The notes: generated from the sequence alone by a model not told the origin. DNA of 64,000 nucleotides from DASTFP01 sp963744345 (GCA_963744345.1 CAVUTD010000023.1:62001-126000), one strand, 5' to 3'; counted from the first letter of the stretch, positions 24,803 through 34,090 are shown. Numbers and translations: made by a program.

Positions 24803-26941
24803 ATGAAACGTGGAGTCCTCCCTCTTGCCTGGATTCTCTTCACATATCTCGCAAGTGCGGAGGAGAATTCCTTCTATCAGCCAAGCGTTCGATCCCCACG
24901 TCAAGGTGAGGTCATCTATTTCCTTCTGCCTGATCGCTTCAATGATGGCAACCAGGCAAACAACGAAGGGATAGAGAGCTCGCCAGATCGAGGCGGATTC
25001 GACCCCGCCAATCCCCACTTCTTTCATGGTGGCGATCTTAGCGGCATTGAGCAAAGACTCGACTACCTTTCTCACCTGGGGATCTCTTCGATCTGGATGA
25101 CGCCGATTTTTCGGAATCGGTCGGTCCAGACTTTTGGGGAAGGCGTGCCAGCGAAAACCGGTTATCATGGTTATTGGATTCTCGACTTCACGCAAGTCGA
25201 TCCTCACTTTGGCTCCAAGGAGGATCTGAAACGCCTGATTGAAAGGTCCAAAATGCAGAGGATCGGGACTATTCTCGACATCGTTGTCAATCACACGGCC
25301 GACGTGATTCAGCCGGCGGACGGTGTTTACGATTACCAGTACAAGTTTTCCAAACCATATTTCGCTGCGGACGGCACAGTCTTTGATGATCGGGAGTATA
25401 TCGATAAGCCGAACTTTCCGAAGCTCGATACTCACCGCAGCTTCCCTGCCCCGCCGGCTTTCCTGAACGAGGCAGATCGTCGGGCTAAATTCCCTGATTG
25501 GCTAAATGAGCCAACGTTGTATCACAATCGAGGCGGGGTGACGACCGGCGGCGAAAGCGCTCAGTACGGCGACGTCGCTGGCTTGGACGATCTGTTCACC
25601 GAGCAGGACTCGGTCCTGCAAGGGATGATTGCCATTTACTCTGCTTGGATCAAAGAGCTTCCCATCGCCGGTTATCGATTGGACACGGTGAAACATGTTA
25701 ACAATGAGTTCTGGCAACGCTTCGTCCCGGCCATGCAAGAGCAAGCGGCAAACTCGAAGCGTGAAAATTTTTTTATGTTCGGGGAGATTTACGACCCAGA
25801 TCCTGCTTTTCTGTCGGAGTTCGTGCATCGCGCGAAGATGCCCTCGATACTGGACTTTGGGTTTCAGCGAGCTGCTCGCGGCTTTGCCACTGGCGCGGAC
25901 TCCCCTCGCAAATTAGCCGACTTTTTCGCCAAGGACAGCTACTACACCACTCCAAACGCTAATGCCTACGGCCTGGTGACTTTTCTTAGCAATCACGATA
26001 TTGGACGGATAGGCCATTTCTTAGCCGCTGACCTTCCCGCTGCCCAAGACGATGAACTCCTTCGGCGAGATATCTTGGCGCATGCCCTGTTGCTCTTTAC
26101 CAGGGGTCTCCCCGCGTTGTACTATGGGGATGAACAAGGCTTTACCGGTGACGGGGGCGATTCTAACGCTCGACAGGATATGTTCGGCTCGAGAGTGCCG
26201 GCGTTTGCCCAAGAGAAAAGAATTGGTGGTGGCGATGGCTCCCTGTCCTCCTTCAACAAGGACCATCCACTCTTTCGGGTCATTCAAGAAATGATTTCCG
26301 TTCGACAAAAGCACGCCGCTTTGAATAGCGGCGTCCAAGTGGTGCGTTACGCCGACGAGAGTTCTGGAATTTTTGCCGTTTCAAGGATCGATCCTAACCG
26401 GCGTGAAGAGATACTGGTCGTCTTTAACAATTCCGGAGAAAAGCGCGCGGCAAACATTAAGACTTTTTCAGCTCCCGAGAACTGGGAACCGCTGTTTGCC
26501 TCGCGGACGGAGGGATTCACCTTTAGTCCTGGACCCGCCAATCAACTCTCTGTCCAACTACCCCCGATTTCGGCCGTGGTGTTGCGAAGTCCAAGCCCCA
26601 TTGAATCCAGCCCACAGCAACTCAGCGCGCTTCGCTTGGTGGCAAGTCGCAGCAGCAAAATTGATGACCGATGGGAGGTCCGGGCTGAACTTGCAGCGGA
26701 TCAAATCGTGTCGATAGCGTTCGGCGTTCGAGCCAAAGGCGAACAGAATTACAAGTTTCTCGGCACCGCCGACTCTCCTCCCTATCGCGTATTCCCCTCG
26801 CGCGACACCGTTCCCAACGCACCCACGCTTGAGTTCAAAGCTGTCGCCCGAAACTTGTTCGACCAGGAATCGGCAGCGCAGTTTGAATGGCAACGCCGCG
26901 TTCCTAAGCGTCCAATGCCAAAGCAAGAAAATCCCCTATGA
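24803..26941 (+). CDS. Secreted alpha-amylase family (GH13) glycoside hydrolase
   Basis: A 712-residue protein from ATG 24803. It has a signal peptide (MKRGVLPLAWILFTYLASAE), a GH13 barrel, and a C-terminal beta region of about 200 residues. GH13 regions are visible: DIVVNHTADV, GYRLDTVKHV with the nucleophile Asp near residue 293, FFMFGEIYDPDP with the acid/base Glu near 330, and VTFLSNHDIGR with the third acid near 398. It should hydrolyse alpha-glucans or related oligosaccharides outside the cytoplasm. The exact specificity is not predictable. Its stop overlaps the next ATG (ATGA), coupling it to a VOC protein. Confidence 0.9.
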   Translation: MKRGVLPLAWILFTYLASAEENSFYQPSVRSPRQGEVIYFLLPDRFNDGNQANNEGIESSPDRGGFDPANPHFFHGGDLSGIEQRLDYLSHLGISSIWMTPIFRNRSVQTFGEGVPAKTGYHGYWILDFTQVDPHFGSKEDLKRLIERSKMQRIGTILDIVVNHTADVIQPADGVYDYQYKFSKPYFAADGTVFDDREYIDKPNFPKLDTHRSFPAPPAFLNEADRRAKFPDWLNEPTLYHNRGGVTTGGESAQYGDVAGLDDLFTEQDSVLQGMIAIYSAWIKELPIAGYRLDTVKHVNNEFWQRFVPAMQEQAANSKRENFFMFGEIYDPDPAFLSEFVHRAKMPSILDFGFQRAARGFATGADSPRKLADFFAKDSYYTTPNANAYGLVTFLSNHDIGRIGHFLAADLPAAQDDELLRRDILAHALLLFTRGLPALYYGDEQGFTGDGGDSNARQDMFGSRVPAFAQEKRIGGGDGSLSSFNKDHPLFRVIQEMISVRQKHAALNSGVQVVRYADESSGIFAVSRIDPNRREEILVVFNNSGEKRAANIKTFSAPENWEPLFASRTEGFTFSPGPANQLSVQLPPISAVVLRSPSPIESSPQQLSALRLVASRSSKIDDRWEVRAELAADQIVSIAFGVRAKGEQNYKFLGTADSPPYRVFPSRDTVPNAPTLEFKAVARNLFDQESAAQFEWQRRVPKRPMPKQENPL

Positions 26942-27315
26942 TAAAAATAACCGAACTGGCCTTCGTTGCTTACCCCGTAACAGACATCAACCGTGCCCGA
27001 GACTTTTATGAAAAGCTTCTCGGGCTCTCGGCGGGTGAATTTGATCACGAGTTGGAGGGCATGCCAGGCAAATACTGGATCGAATATGATATCGGCGGCG
27101 TGACGTTCGCCATATCCAATGCTTGGGAACCGTCGGGAGAGAGTGGTTCTTCCGTCGGATTCGAGGTTGAAAATCTCGAGGAAACCGTTTCGCATTTGAA
27201 AGAAGCCGGCGTCACGTTCCTTGAGGACAATATCGAGACGCCGGTGTGTTCGTTCGCGCTTGTGGCTGATCCGGATGGGAATGGAATTACCATTCACAAG
27301 CGTAAGACCCCGTAA
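26938..27315 (+). CDS. VOC-family (glyoxalase/dioxygenase-like) protein
   Basis: A 125-residue vicinal-oxygen-chelate protein: FVAYPVTDINRARDFYEKLL, LSAGEFDHELEG, GVTFAISNAWEP, VGFEVENLEETVSHLKEAGV and ADPDGNGITIHKRK. This matches the paired beta-alpha-beta-beta-beta units of the family, which includes glyoxalase I and antibiotic-binding proteins. The substrate is unknown. It starts within the stop of the amylase gene. Confidence 0.85.
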   Translation: MIKITELAFVAYPVTDINRARDFYEKLLGLSAGEFDHELEGMPGKYWIEYDIGGVTFAISNAWEPSGESGSSVGFEVENLEETVSHLKEAGVTFLEDNIETPVCSFALVADPDGNGITIHKRKTP

Positions 27316-27443
27316 TCCTCTGGGAAGCTAGCAGAGCGTTCCCAAAAAGTTGAAAATCATCGAGAGCAAGGCAATGCGATGAAGACTCAACCTGTCATCG
27401 CTGAACGTTGGAACATCCGAAGAGATGACGCTCGCAGCGGTTG

Positions 27444-28223
27444 ATGAGTTCGCCTCGCAACAGAGTCGCCTTGATCACAGGTGTTAGTCGCAGCGTAGGG
27501 ATCGGCGCGGCAACCGCTCGCGAATTGGTTCATGCTGTCGAAGGCATTTTCATCACGTATTATCGTCCTTATGACCGCGAAGCGGGCATGAACAGTGATC
27601 CAGGCGAACCGGAATCACTCCTGGCCGAACTCCGGCACAGCGGCCTCCGTGCGGATGGTCTGGAACTTGACCTGTCTGATCCCAAAGCACCGAGCTATTT
27701 GTTTGATCAAGCCGAAGCCAGAATTGGACGCGTGACCATTCTGGTTAACAATGCAACCCACTCCGTGCGTGATGGCATTGATAACTTGACTGCGGATCAC
27801 CTTGATCGCCACTACGCCGTAAATCTCCGCGCAATGTCTCTCTTGTGTGCAGAGTTTGTTCGTCGATATAAGCGAAATTGGTCTCCTGATGCTTGCGGTC
27901 GAATCATCAATCTTTCGTCGGGACAGGGACTCGCCGCGATGCCAGGCGAATTGGCCTATGCCGCTACGAAGGCCGGCATAGAGGGCTTCACTCGCAGCCT
28001 GAGTGCCGAACTGGCCAAGTTTGGAGTCACGGTAAACGCAGTCGATCCAGGTCCCACTGATACCGGATGGATTTCGTCCGACCTGAGGGAAAAGTTGAAA
28101 GCTGAAGCGCCCATGCATCGGATCGGGAGGCCTGAGGACGCTGCACGACTAATTCGATTTTTGGCATCGGCCGAAGCAGAGTGGATAACAGGCCAGGTCA
28201 TGCACTCTCGGGGAGGCTTGTAG
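27444..28223 (+). CDS. SDR-family NAD(P)-dependent oxidoreductase
   Basis: A 259-residue short-chain dehydrogenase. The nucleotide site is ALITGVSRSVGIGAA, a longer variant of TGxxxGxG. The NNAG-equivalent is VNNATHS, the catalytic serine is in INLSSGQG and the YxxxK pair is in ELAYAATKAG near residue 171. The end GQVMHSRGGL is typical of intact SDRs. It resembles 3-oxoacyl-ACP reductases, but the substrate is unknown. The stop codon TAG is the first three bases of the 9-base IS flank repeat, so IS copy 2 sits directly behind this gene. Confidence 0.88.
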   Translation: MSSPRNRVALITGVSRSVGIGAATARELVHAVEGIFITYYRPYDREAGMNSDPGEPESLLAELRHSGLRADGLELDLSDPKAPSYLFDQAEARIGRVTILVNNATHSVRDGIDNLTADHLDRHYAVNLRAMSLLCAEFVRRYKRNWSPDACGRIINLSSGQGLAAMPGELAYAATKAGIEGFTRSLSAELAKFGVTVNAVDPGPTDTGWISSDLREKLKAEAPMHRIGRPEDAARLIRFLASAEAEWITGQVMHSRGGL

Positions 28224-28229
28224 TATTAG
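28221..28229 (-). repeat. Half of a target-site duplication (inner flank, IS copy 2)
   Basis: TAGTATTAG on the plus strand, CTAATACTA in IS orientation, adjoins copy 2. It matches the outer flank of copy 1 (8708-8716) exactly over nine bases. Confidence 0.65.
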
Positions 28230-29685
28230 TCGGCCCTGAAAAATTCTCAGGTGATTCTTTGTAAGGAGAGATGGAAGTTTTGGGTCGAGAGCGAGCCTAG
28301 GAAGCGAAGCCAAAAAAGGGCGAACAGCCGCATCCATTTGCGGAAGTTCCATGCCGCAGCGGCCAGCATGAGATTAAGTTGATCGCCTTGGAAGCCTTTG
28401 AGGGAGCAGCGTAGCAAGCGGAAGTCCGCTTTGAGATGGCTAATGACCGGCTCAATAGCCGCTCGGCGACGAAAGCGTTTTCGCATCGCAGCGCTCGTTG
28501 CTCGCGACTGTCCTCTGGGAGCTCTTCCGGGGACCAAGACCTCCGTGCCATCAACAAATTTTCTTCCGCGGTAACCGCGATCCACGATAGCGCGTCTGGC
28601 CCGGATGTCGGTCATGGCCTCCGCCTGGTCGAGGACTTCAGGCAGGGTGTGAGCGTCGTAGAGGTTCCTTTCATGGGCCACGGCTGCCACGATGACGCCG
28701 TGGGTTTTGGTCATCGCCACAGAGGCTTTGGTTCCAAATTCGTATTTCTTGTGCTCCTTGCCTTTGGCCACGCAGGAGATGTGCGGCTCGTGCAAAGAGT
28801 AAATCTTGTCGGTATCCTGCGCCTTCTGGGCCAGCACCCGACGGTAAAGGGTGAAGTTCTCTCCTTGTTCTTCTCGGAGGGCTGCGGGCAGCTTTCGCTC
28901 CAGCTCGCCGATTAGGGCTCCCGCTATGGTGCGCAGCCTCCTATGGCCTCGGCGTGCTGCCTTGCGCTTGCGCGGGTCCTTGCGCCAACGCTGAGCCATT
29001 ATGCATCCCCGAACTTCCTTGCGATAGCGTCGCCTCAGACGCACTGCGCTTCTATGGGCAAGCTTCCAGCATCGGAGGATGATTTTGCGATACTGCTTGG
29101 TCTCCAGCGGATAGCTCACATTCTTCTCCTGCACGGTGCTGTCGACAACCACTTCGTTCTCTTTGGCCCGCTCTCCATGCATCTGGGCCGAGACCGCAAG
29201 GATCAAGGCCACCCCTTGCTCCCCGATCCGTTGCCGGAAATACACCAGATCGCTCGGATCGCAGGGTAGCTCCCATTGAAAATCGCTCATCCCGCAAAAT
29301 TGCTGCCAAGAGGGATTCTCCACCCAGCGATCCACCACATCCTCGTCGCTCTGGTCATACATCTGCTTAAGCAAGAGCAACCCCACCATCAGCCTCACCG
29401 GCTTGGCCGGACCTCCCTCCGCGCTGTAATACTCCCCAAAGGCCTCTTCAAAATCCCTCCAAGGAATTCGCTCTCCCAACTTTCTCAAGGTATGTCGGGG
29501 GTCACATTGCTCATTGAGTGTCGGCATCAAAAACGACGACTGCGTGCTCGGCTTTCCCTTCTTTAACATCTGCGCGTTTCGACCGGGTTCTGGTTCAAAA
29601 CCCTCCTTTCACGGTCGCTATCCTCTCACCTTCTCCACCCGTAGACCAGCTTGCTTGCTTGCTCCGCTGACTTTTTCAGGGTCGA
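28230..29685 (-). mobile_element. IS5-like insertion sequence, copy 2 (1456 bp)
   Basis: Same length and ends as copy 1, in the opposite orientation (TCGGCCCTGAAAAATTC at the left edge; ...CAGGGTCGA at the right edge). Its two flanks do not match each other but match those of copy 1 crosswise. Confidence 0.9.
28247..29569 (-). CDS. IS5-family-like DDE transposase (copy 2)
   Basis: A 440-residue transposase, identical to copy 1 except for Gly in LVPGRAPRG and Arg in KADFRLLRC. The Arg variant agrees better with the usual basic character of this C-terminal segment, so this copy may be the more active one; that is inference. The catalytic residues are all present. Confidence 0.93.
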   Translation of the reverse strand: MLKKGKPSTQSSFLMPTLNEQCDPRHTLRKLGERIPWRDFEEAFGEYYSAEGGPAKPVRLMVGLLLLKQMYDQSDEDVVDRWVENPSWQQFCGMSDFQWELPCDPSDLVYFRQRIGEQGVALILAVSAQMHGERAKENEVVVDSTVQEKNVSYPLETKQYRKIILRCWKLAHRSAVRLRRRYRKEVRGCIMAQRWRKDPRKRKAARRGHRRLRTIAGALIGELERKLPAALREEQGENFTLYRRVLAQKAQDTDKIYSLHEPHISCVAKGKEHKKYEFGTKASVAMTKTHGVIVAAVAHERNLYDAHTLPEVLDQAEAMTDIRARRAIVDRGYRGRKFVDGTEVLVPGRAPRGQSRATSAAMRKRFRRRAAIEPVISHLKADFRLLRCSLKGFQGDQLNLMLAAAAWNFRKWMRLFALFWLRFLGSLSTQNFHLSLQRIT

Positions 29686-29692
29686 CCAGGTA
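29686..29692 (-). repeat. Half of a target-site duplication (outer flank, IS copy 2)
   Basis: CCAGGTA on the plus strand; the reverse complement TACCTGG matches the inner flank of copy 1 at 10175-10181. Confidence 0.6.
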
Positions 29693-30145
29693 AGCTCTCT
29701 TAGGCGCGAAGCGCTGAGCAATCCCGTCTGGAACGGTGCAGGAAAAATGCAAGATTAATCCACCAGCGAAGAGACGGCCCAGGATAGTCGAAGGTTCCGG
29801 ACCCACGGTCGGCGTGTGCTGCGAACCCGCTACCTGCGCTGTTATCGTGCCGATAAGGTCTGGCGAAGCCCCCTCCAAGACAAAAAATTGGTTAACCTCG
29901 CTAAATCCGCTGCTGGTCCCACACCCAAATGCCCCTTGCAAGTTATAGTCGATGCCGCCCACGCTGAAACGGGTTGTTGGTATCGAATTTGCGAGTAAGA
30001 CGGAGTCAGCGCCCTCAAAAGGATCGCCGGTATCAGGGGTGTTAATCAACTCTAGGCCGTATTCAAACTTTTGGGTCACCCGGAGAAGCTGAGCGCGCTG
30101 CGACTGGCAGCGGCGCAGCGCTCTTAGCCATCTGTCTATGCGCAA
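29686..30145 (-). pseudogene. Remnant of a choice-of-anchor/PEP-CTERM surface protein, cut by IS copy 2
   Basis: The frame contains LELINTPDTGDPFEGADS, TTRFSVGGIDYNLQGAFG, FFVLEGASPDLIGTITAQ and GPEPSTILG, the pattern of the choice-of-anchor K domain followed by a PEP-CTERM sorting signal. It is broken in three ways. The N-terminal half and signal peptide are missing, since the caspase gene ends only 67 bases upstream. A one-base shift after AGGLI is needed to read the expected hydrophobic segment and basic end (AFFLHRSRR). The reading then runs into the IS. In its intact form this would be an exported, sorted surface or exopolysaccharide-associated protein. Confidence 0.65.
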
Positions 30146-30212
30146 CTCGAACAGGAGCCGGGAACGCTTACAGCCAAGCCCCGCAACACGGCAGGATAAC
30201 GATCGATTTAAC

Positions 30213-31028
30213 TTACGAGAAGACGGTCAGCTTCGTTTTCCTTCTCGCGCCCTCCAATTGCGGATGCTGCGGGTAGCCGGCACTATCGATAGCGTTCGAC
30301 AACTGGGTATACATCTGCTGCCACGTCGGCGTAAAATTCGCCTGCCGAATCGCCTGGAGCGCAAAGTACGTCATCGCGCCATGGTAGCGACCACCGATCA
30401 TGGCATCGTACGAATACTCTTTGTCTGAGCAACCGGTGAGCAAGACCTCTTTCATCTGGGATTCAGGATACTTGACCTCACGCTTTGGCTTCGCCTTCCA
30501 GGGATTTTCGAGCACGGTATCCCCACGCAAGGCGGGGCTTAGAAAACGGACGCGCCGATCGTCGGGAGTTTTGAGTCCTGGAATAATCTCAGCCACGGCC
30601 GCGCGAGTGACCGTACCGGAGAAACAAGAATCCGAGATAACAGTTAACCTGATGTCCTTCTCCAAATTGGCAAAAAGCTCGCGCAGCTCGTCGTCAACGA
30701 GCAGATTGTTCGCGCAATCATAGGGGCACAACGCCTCATCGTAGGTTTCTTCGTCTCCGCTGGTGTCGGCGACATAGGTGCCGTGCGATGAATTTGTAAA
30801 GACCAAGGTATCGCCAGATTTAGCGTTGGCGAGCAACGACTTTAAAGCCGTCAAGGTTTCCGCTTTGGTTGCTTGCGCATCGATAAGCAACTTGACGTCG
30901 TCTCGGTTGAAATCAAAGTGACTAATAAGTAGGTCCGCCCATGCGCGAGCGTCGTTCACACAACCGTTCAAATCACTGCCTTCGTACGGATAGTCATTGA
31001 TGCCGATACATAGAGCTTTCTTTGCCAT
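30213..31028 (-). CDS. Caspase-family (peptidase C14, metacaspase-like) protein
   Basis: A 271-residue protein consisting of one caspase-type p20-like domain. The opening ALCIGINDYPYEGSDLNGCV and NDARAWADLL are typical of bacterial metacaspases. The catalytic dyad is His82 (TNSSHGTYV) and Cys135 (VISDSCFSGTV). The start is backed by a strong AGGAGGT site. No signal peptide or partner domain is present, so it is probably a free cytoplasmic protease. Metacaspases cleave after Arg or Lys and may take part in stress responses or regulated death; the target here is unknown. No immune-type operon is visible. Confidence 0.9.
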   Translation of the reverse strand: MAKKALCIGINDYPYEGSDLNGCVNDARAWADLLISHFDFNRDDVKLLIDAQATKAETLTALKSLLANAKSGDTLVFTNSSHGTYVADTSGDEETYDEALCPYDCANNLLVDDELRELFANLEKDIRLTVISDSCFSGTVTRAAVAEIIPGLKTPDDRRVRFLSPALRGDTVLENPWKAKPKREVKYPESQMKEVLLTGCSDKEYSYDAMIGGRYHGAMTYFALQAIRQANFTPTWQQMYTQLSNAIDSAGYPQHPQLEGARRKTKLTVFS

Positions 31029-31797
31029 AGATTACCTCCTAGATTGCTAACGTTATGCAGAATCGGATTGCCAGGGGAGAACGCCGCCTCTGAGAGTCGC
31101 TTGCGCCGTCATCTTCCACAGGTCGATGATGTTCAGATAGCCGCAGAAAGGTCAATGCTAATCATAGAGAGATGCTGCTGCAAATTGCTCGTTGAAGTGG
31201 AGTGGTTGTCGAGATGACGGCTGGAACTTCCGTTTGGCCTTGCGCAAGCATCGCGAACTCCTGGTCCGAACGGATCAGCCAGATGCCTTCCGCGAATTTT
31301 GCTGACGCCCTGTGGCCTTTGCCTGCGCTGTTTTTAAGCCGGGTCTTCAGAGGTACAGAAAACTTTCTTTCAACACTCGAACAGAGGGCGGCAGGGGGGC
31401 CTCGATTTGCCTAACTCGCGCAGTGGAAAGTCGCTGTCGCTTGGTTGGAAAAGGCGCCCAAAAGCGTGAGGTCGATCCACTTATCGCCGTGCTTACGAGC
31501 GCCTGCTATAGCGCGCTTGAGCGCTGGTTGGATCTCGAGTCCCTGGTTCGGGGGAGTAGTTGGCGTCAGCTGGAGCCCTCGAGGCTTGCCTTTCTCGCCC
31601 GAGCCCAGGCGGGGTAGAACCGGACCCGGCGGTGGTCCACCTGGTCGATGGATCGTTCACAGCCACAGCCGCGAGCGAGCTCGCGCCCGATCGTTGGCAT
31701 GGGGACGCCTGTTTCCACGACCAATCCTCGGTAGCAAAATGCGATTTGTCACGATTGCTGAAAGTAGACATGGTGACATAGTTCAAACGAAATCGGT
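31029..31797. other. Gene-poor region upstream of the caspase gene
   Basis: About 770 bases between the divergent caspase and ThuA genes. Short overlapping frames exist on both strands but none has a recognisable domain or convincing start site. It must hold both promoters; degraded coding sequence is possible. Confidence 0.4.
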
Positions 31798-32568
31798 ATG
31801 TCCACATCGCTAAATGTCACTGTTTGGGGCGAATATCGCCACGAGAAAAAGGATCCGAAGGTGGCGGAGATTTACCCACAAGGCATGCACGAGGCGATTG
31901 CTGCCTTTCTACGGGAGGATCCTCAATTTCGTGTTCGCACGGCTGTGCTCGATGAGGCAGAGCACGGTTTGACCAAAGCAGTCCTTAAAGACACTGATGT
32001 TCTTCTTTGGTGGGGTCACATGGCTCACGGGGATGTGGAGGAGGAAATCGTTGAGCGCGCTAAGAAGCGTGTGCTTGAAGGCATGGGTCTCATTGTTCTG
32101 CACTCAGGGCATTATGCGAAGCTCTTCAAAGCTCTGATGGGCACAACCTGTTCGCTGAGGTGGCGGGAAGCCAATGATAAAGAGCGTCTTTGGAATGTGC
32201 TCCCGGCGCACCCTATTACGGCTGGGATCGGCGAATACTTCGAGGTTCCGGCCGAGGAGATGTACGGCGAACCTTTTGGCATTCCTACTCCGGACGAATT
32301 GATTTTTATCTCCTGGTTTAGCGGAGGCGAAGTCTTCCGCAGTGGTTGCACCTGGTATCGCGGCAACGGGCGGGTATTTTACTTCCGACCCGGACATGAA
32401 ACATACCCGTCCTATTATCAGGCGGAGGTTCAACGGGTCATTATCAATGCGGTCCGGTGGGCGCGCCCCACTGTGCGCATGCCGGATGGCTGTCCGCGTT
32501 CAGCTCCGCTCGAGACACTTCCGCACGATCCTGAGGCGCACCACCGTTCTGCGATTGGCTATCGATAA
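31798..32568 (+). CDS. ThuA-like domain protein (trehalose-utilization family)
   Basis: A 256-residue ThuA-family protein with the glutamine-amidotransferase-like fold: VTVWGEYRHEKKDPKVAEIY, YPQGMHEAIAAFLRE, DVLLWWGHMAHGDVEEEIV, GLIVLHSGHYAKLFK and GRVFYFRPGHETYPSYY. Relatives are linked to trehalose or other sugar catabolism, but the reaction is not established. The next gene, a Gfo/Idh/MocA dehydrogenase, begins seven bases later on the same strand; this pairing is common in sugar-catabolism operons. Confidence 0.9.
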   Translation: MSTSLNVTVWGEYRHEKKDPKVAEIYPQGMHEAIAAFLREDPQFRVRTAVLDEAEHGLTKAVLKDTDVLLWWGHMAHGDVEEEIVERAKKRVLEGMGLIVLHSGHYAKLFKALMGTTCSLRWREANDKERLWNVLPAHPITAGIGEYFEVPAEEMYGEPFGIPTPDELIFISWFSGGEVFRSGCTWYRGNGRVFYFRPGHETYPSYYQAEVQRVIINAVRWARPTVRMPDGCPRSAPLETLPHDPEAHHRSAIGYR

Positions 32569-32575
32569 CGCTGCT

Positions 32576-33640
32576 ATGAGCAAAATGAATCGTAAGACGG
32601 TGCGCGTTGCCATTATCGGGACCGGGCGTATGGGAGATTATCATGCTCAAAGACTTCAGAAGGTCAAAAACTGCCGAGTCGTTGCGGCGATGGATGTCGA
32701 CCACAACCGAGCAGAGGCCTTTTGCAAGAAGCACAACATCCCTGTCCCGTACTCCACTGTCGAGGAGTTGCTCCGCCACGACGAGATCGATGCTGTGAGC
32801 AATGTGACCCCGGACGCCTTCCACGCGCCGCTCTCCATTCAATGTCTCAAGGCAGGCAAGCACGTCCTCTGCGAGAAGCCTCTTGCGCTAAGCCATCCGG
32901 ATGCTCTTCGCATGGTTAATGCGGCACGCAAGGCCGGGGTTATCAACATGGTCAATTTTTCGTATCGTGACTGGCCGTGCATCCAGGCTGTTGCAGCGCT
33001 CGTGCGGCGGGGGGATCTGGGCGAGATGCGCCATGTCGAGGCTAGCTACCTGCAATCGTGGCTTCCCAGCAAGTATTGGGGCGATTGGCGGACGGCGCCG
33101 ACCTGGCTGTGGCGACTCTCTACGGGCCACGGCAGTAAGGGCGCTCTTGGTGATGTCGGCGTGCACATCATTGACTTTGCTACCTTTCCTGTCGGTCATA
33201 TTTCGTCAGTCTATTGCCGATTAAAAACCTTCCGCAAAGCTCCGCGAAATCGTGTGAGAGAGTATGTGCTTGATGCGAATGATTCCGCCGTGCTCTGTAT
33301 CGAGTTCAAGAACGGCGCGCTAGGAACCATTCACACCACGCGTTGGGCGGGCGGGCATATCAATCGCCTCTACCTGAAAATATCTGGCACGATGGGCTCC
33401 GTCGAGATCGACTCTGAGCGCACCACGGATGGATACAGGATCAGTACAGGCAAGGACCTGGATCAGGGTCTTTGGAAGGACGTGGTCACAACGCCGGTGC
33501 CCAACATCTATCAACGTTTCATCAAATCCATCCTGACAGGCAAACAAGACCAGCCTGACTTTGTTCGCGGCGCGGAGATCCAAAAGATCCTCGACGCCTG
33601 CTTCAAATCTGACGCTGAACAAAGGCCTTTGAGGGTTTGA
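32576..33640 (+). CDS. Gfo/Idh/MocA-family oxidoreductase
   Basis: A 354-residue NAD(P)-dependent sugar or inositol dehydrogenase-like protein. The Rossmann site is VRVAIIGTGRMGDYHAQRL, with the EKP motif as LCEKPLALSHPDAL and the C-terminal half forming the substrate domain (GALGDVGVHIIDFATFPVG). ATG 32576 directly follows the ThuA stop; a longer in-frame opening inside thuA is not protein-like and is rejected. The substrate is unknown. Confidence 0.9.
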   Translation: MSKMNRKTVRVAIIGTGRMGDYHAQRLQKVKNCRVVAAMDVDHNRAEAFCKKHNIPVPYSTVEELLRHDEIDAVSNVTPDAFHAPLSIQCLKAGKHVLCEKPLALSHPDALRMVNAARKAGVINMVNFSYRDWPCIQAVAALVRRGDLGEMRHVEASYLQSWLPSKYWGDWRTAPTWLWRLSTGHGSKGALGDVGVHIIDFATFPVGHISSVYCRLKTFRKAPRNRVREYVLDANDSAVLCIEFKNGALGTIHTTRWAGGHINRLYLKISGTMGSVEIDSERTTDGYRISTGKDLDQGLWKDVVTTPVPNIYQRFIKSILTGKQDQPDFVRGAEIQKILDACFKSDAEQRPLRV

Positions 33641-33827
33641 AGAGGATCCGAGGATTAAGGTTTTGGCGAATCGTGCAAATTCGCTCAATCTAGGTTCTGT
33701 CGATAGGTGCGCGGCACACTCCTCGCTGTTGAAGGCACTTTTCCGCAGCGTTTTATCCAGTAAAAAGTTCCTTTGCGGATTTTGGCCAGTGCTTCCTTGC
33801 GCGTCGGATGGCCTACTACGAGGGGTT

Positions 33828-34040
33828 CTAGACGCTAGGCCGGCGTGTCATGGTTTGCCCGCATTCGGGACAAGTGTGAACCTCTTCCACGATGCCGCCG
33901 AAAGCTGGGTCTATCGGCTCGGGTTGCTCCAGAGCCGTGGTGTAATCAATCTTCTCGGCATGGTGGTTCATCTCCACGCCGCATTCGCGACAGATCATCG
34001 CTTTCGATTTCTGGCCGGTATTCGCGTCGATCTCTGACAT
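33828..34040 (-). CDS. Small zinc-ribbon protein (70 aa)
   Basis: From ATG 34040 with a good AGGAG site. Two CxxC pairs, MICRECGVEMNHHA and VHTCPECGQTM, should bind one zinc ion. The acidic segment between them is about 35 residues long. The function is unknown. It follows the FMN reductase gene on the same strand after a GC-rich hairpin. Confidence 0.78.
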   Translation of the reverse strand: MSEIDANTGQKSKAMICRECGVEMNHHAEKIDYTTALEQPEPIDPAFGGIVEEVHTCPECGQTMTRRPSV

Positions 34041-34062
34041 GATAATTCTCCTGGTGGACCTC

Positions 34063-34084
34063 GCTCGCGCTTTGGAGCGAGCGC
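34063..34084 (-). terminator. Possible hairpin between FMN reductase and zinc-ribbon genes
   Basis: CTCGCTC and GAGCGAG pair around an eight-base loop. No clear T run follows on the minus strand, so it may be a weak terminator or a processing site. Confidence 0.3.
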
Positions 34085-34090
34085 TTGATA

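Noticed and set aside
8718..29685. Composite transposon formed by the two IS copies
   Set aside because: The interior is housekeeping chromosome (LPS, PTS, trpF), and the flanks pair as two separate insertions after undoing an inversion, not as one duplication around the whole block.
31202..31813. Several overlapping frames upstream of the ThuA gene
   Set aside because: Mutually overlapping, Arg/Pro-rich and without motifs or start sites.
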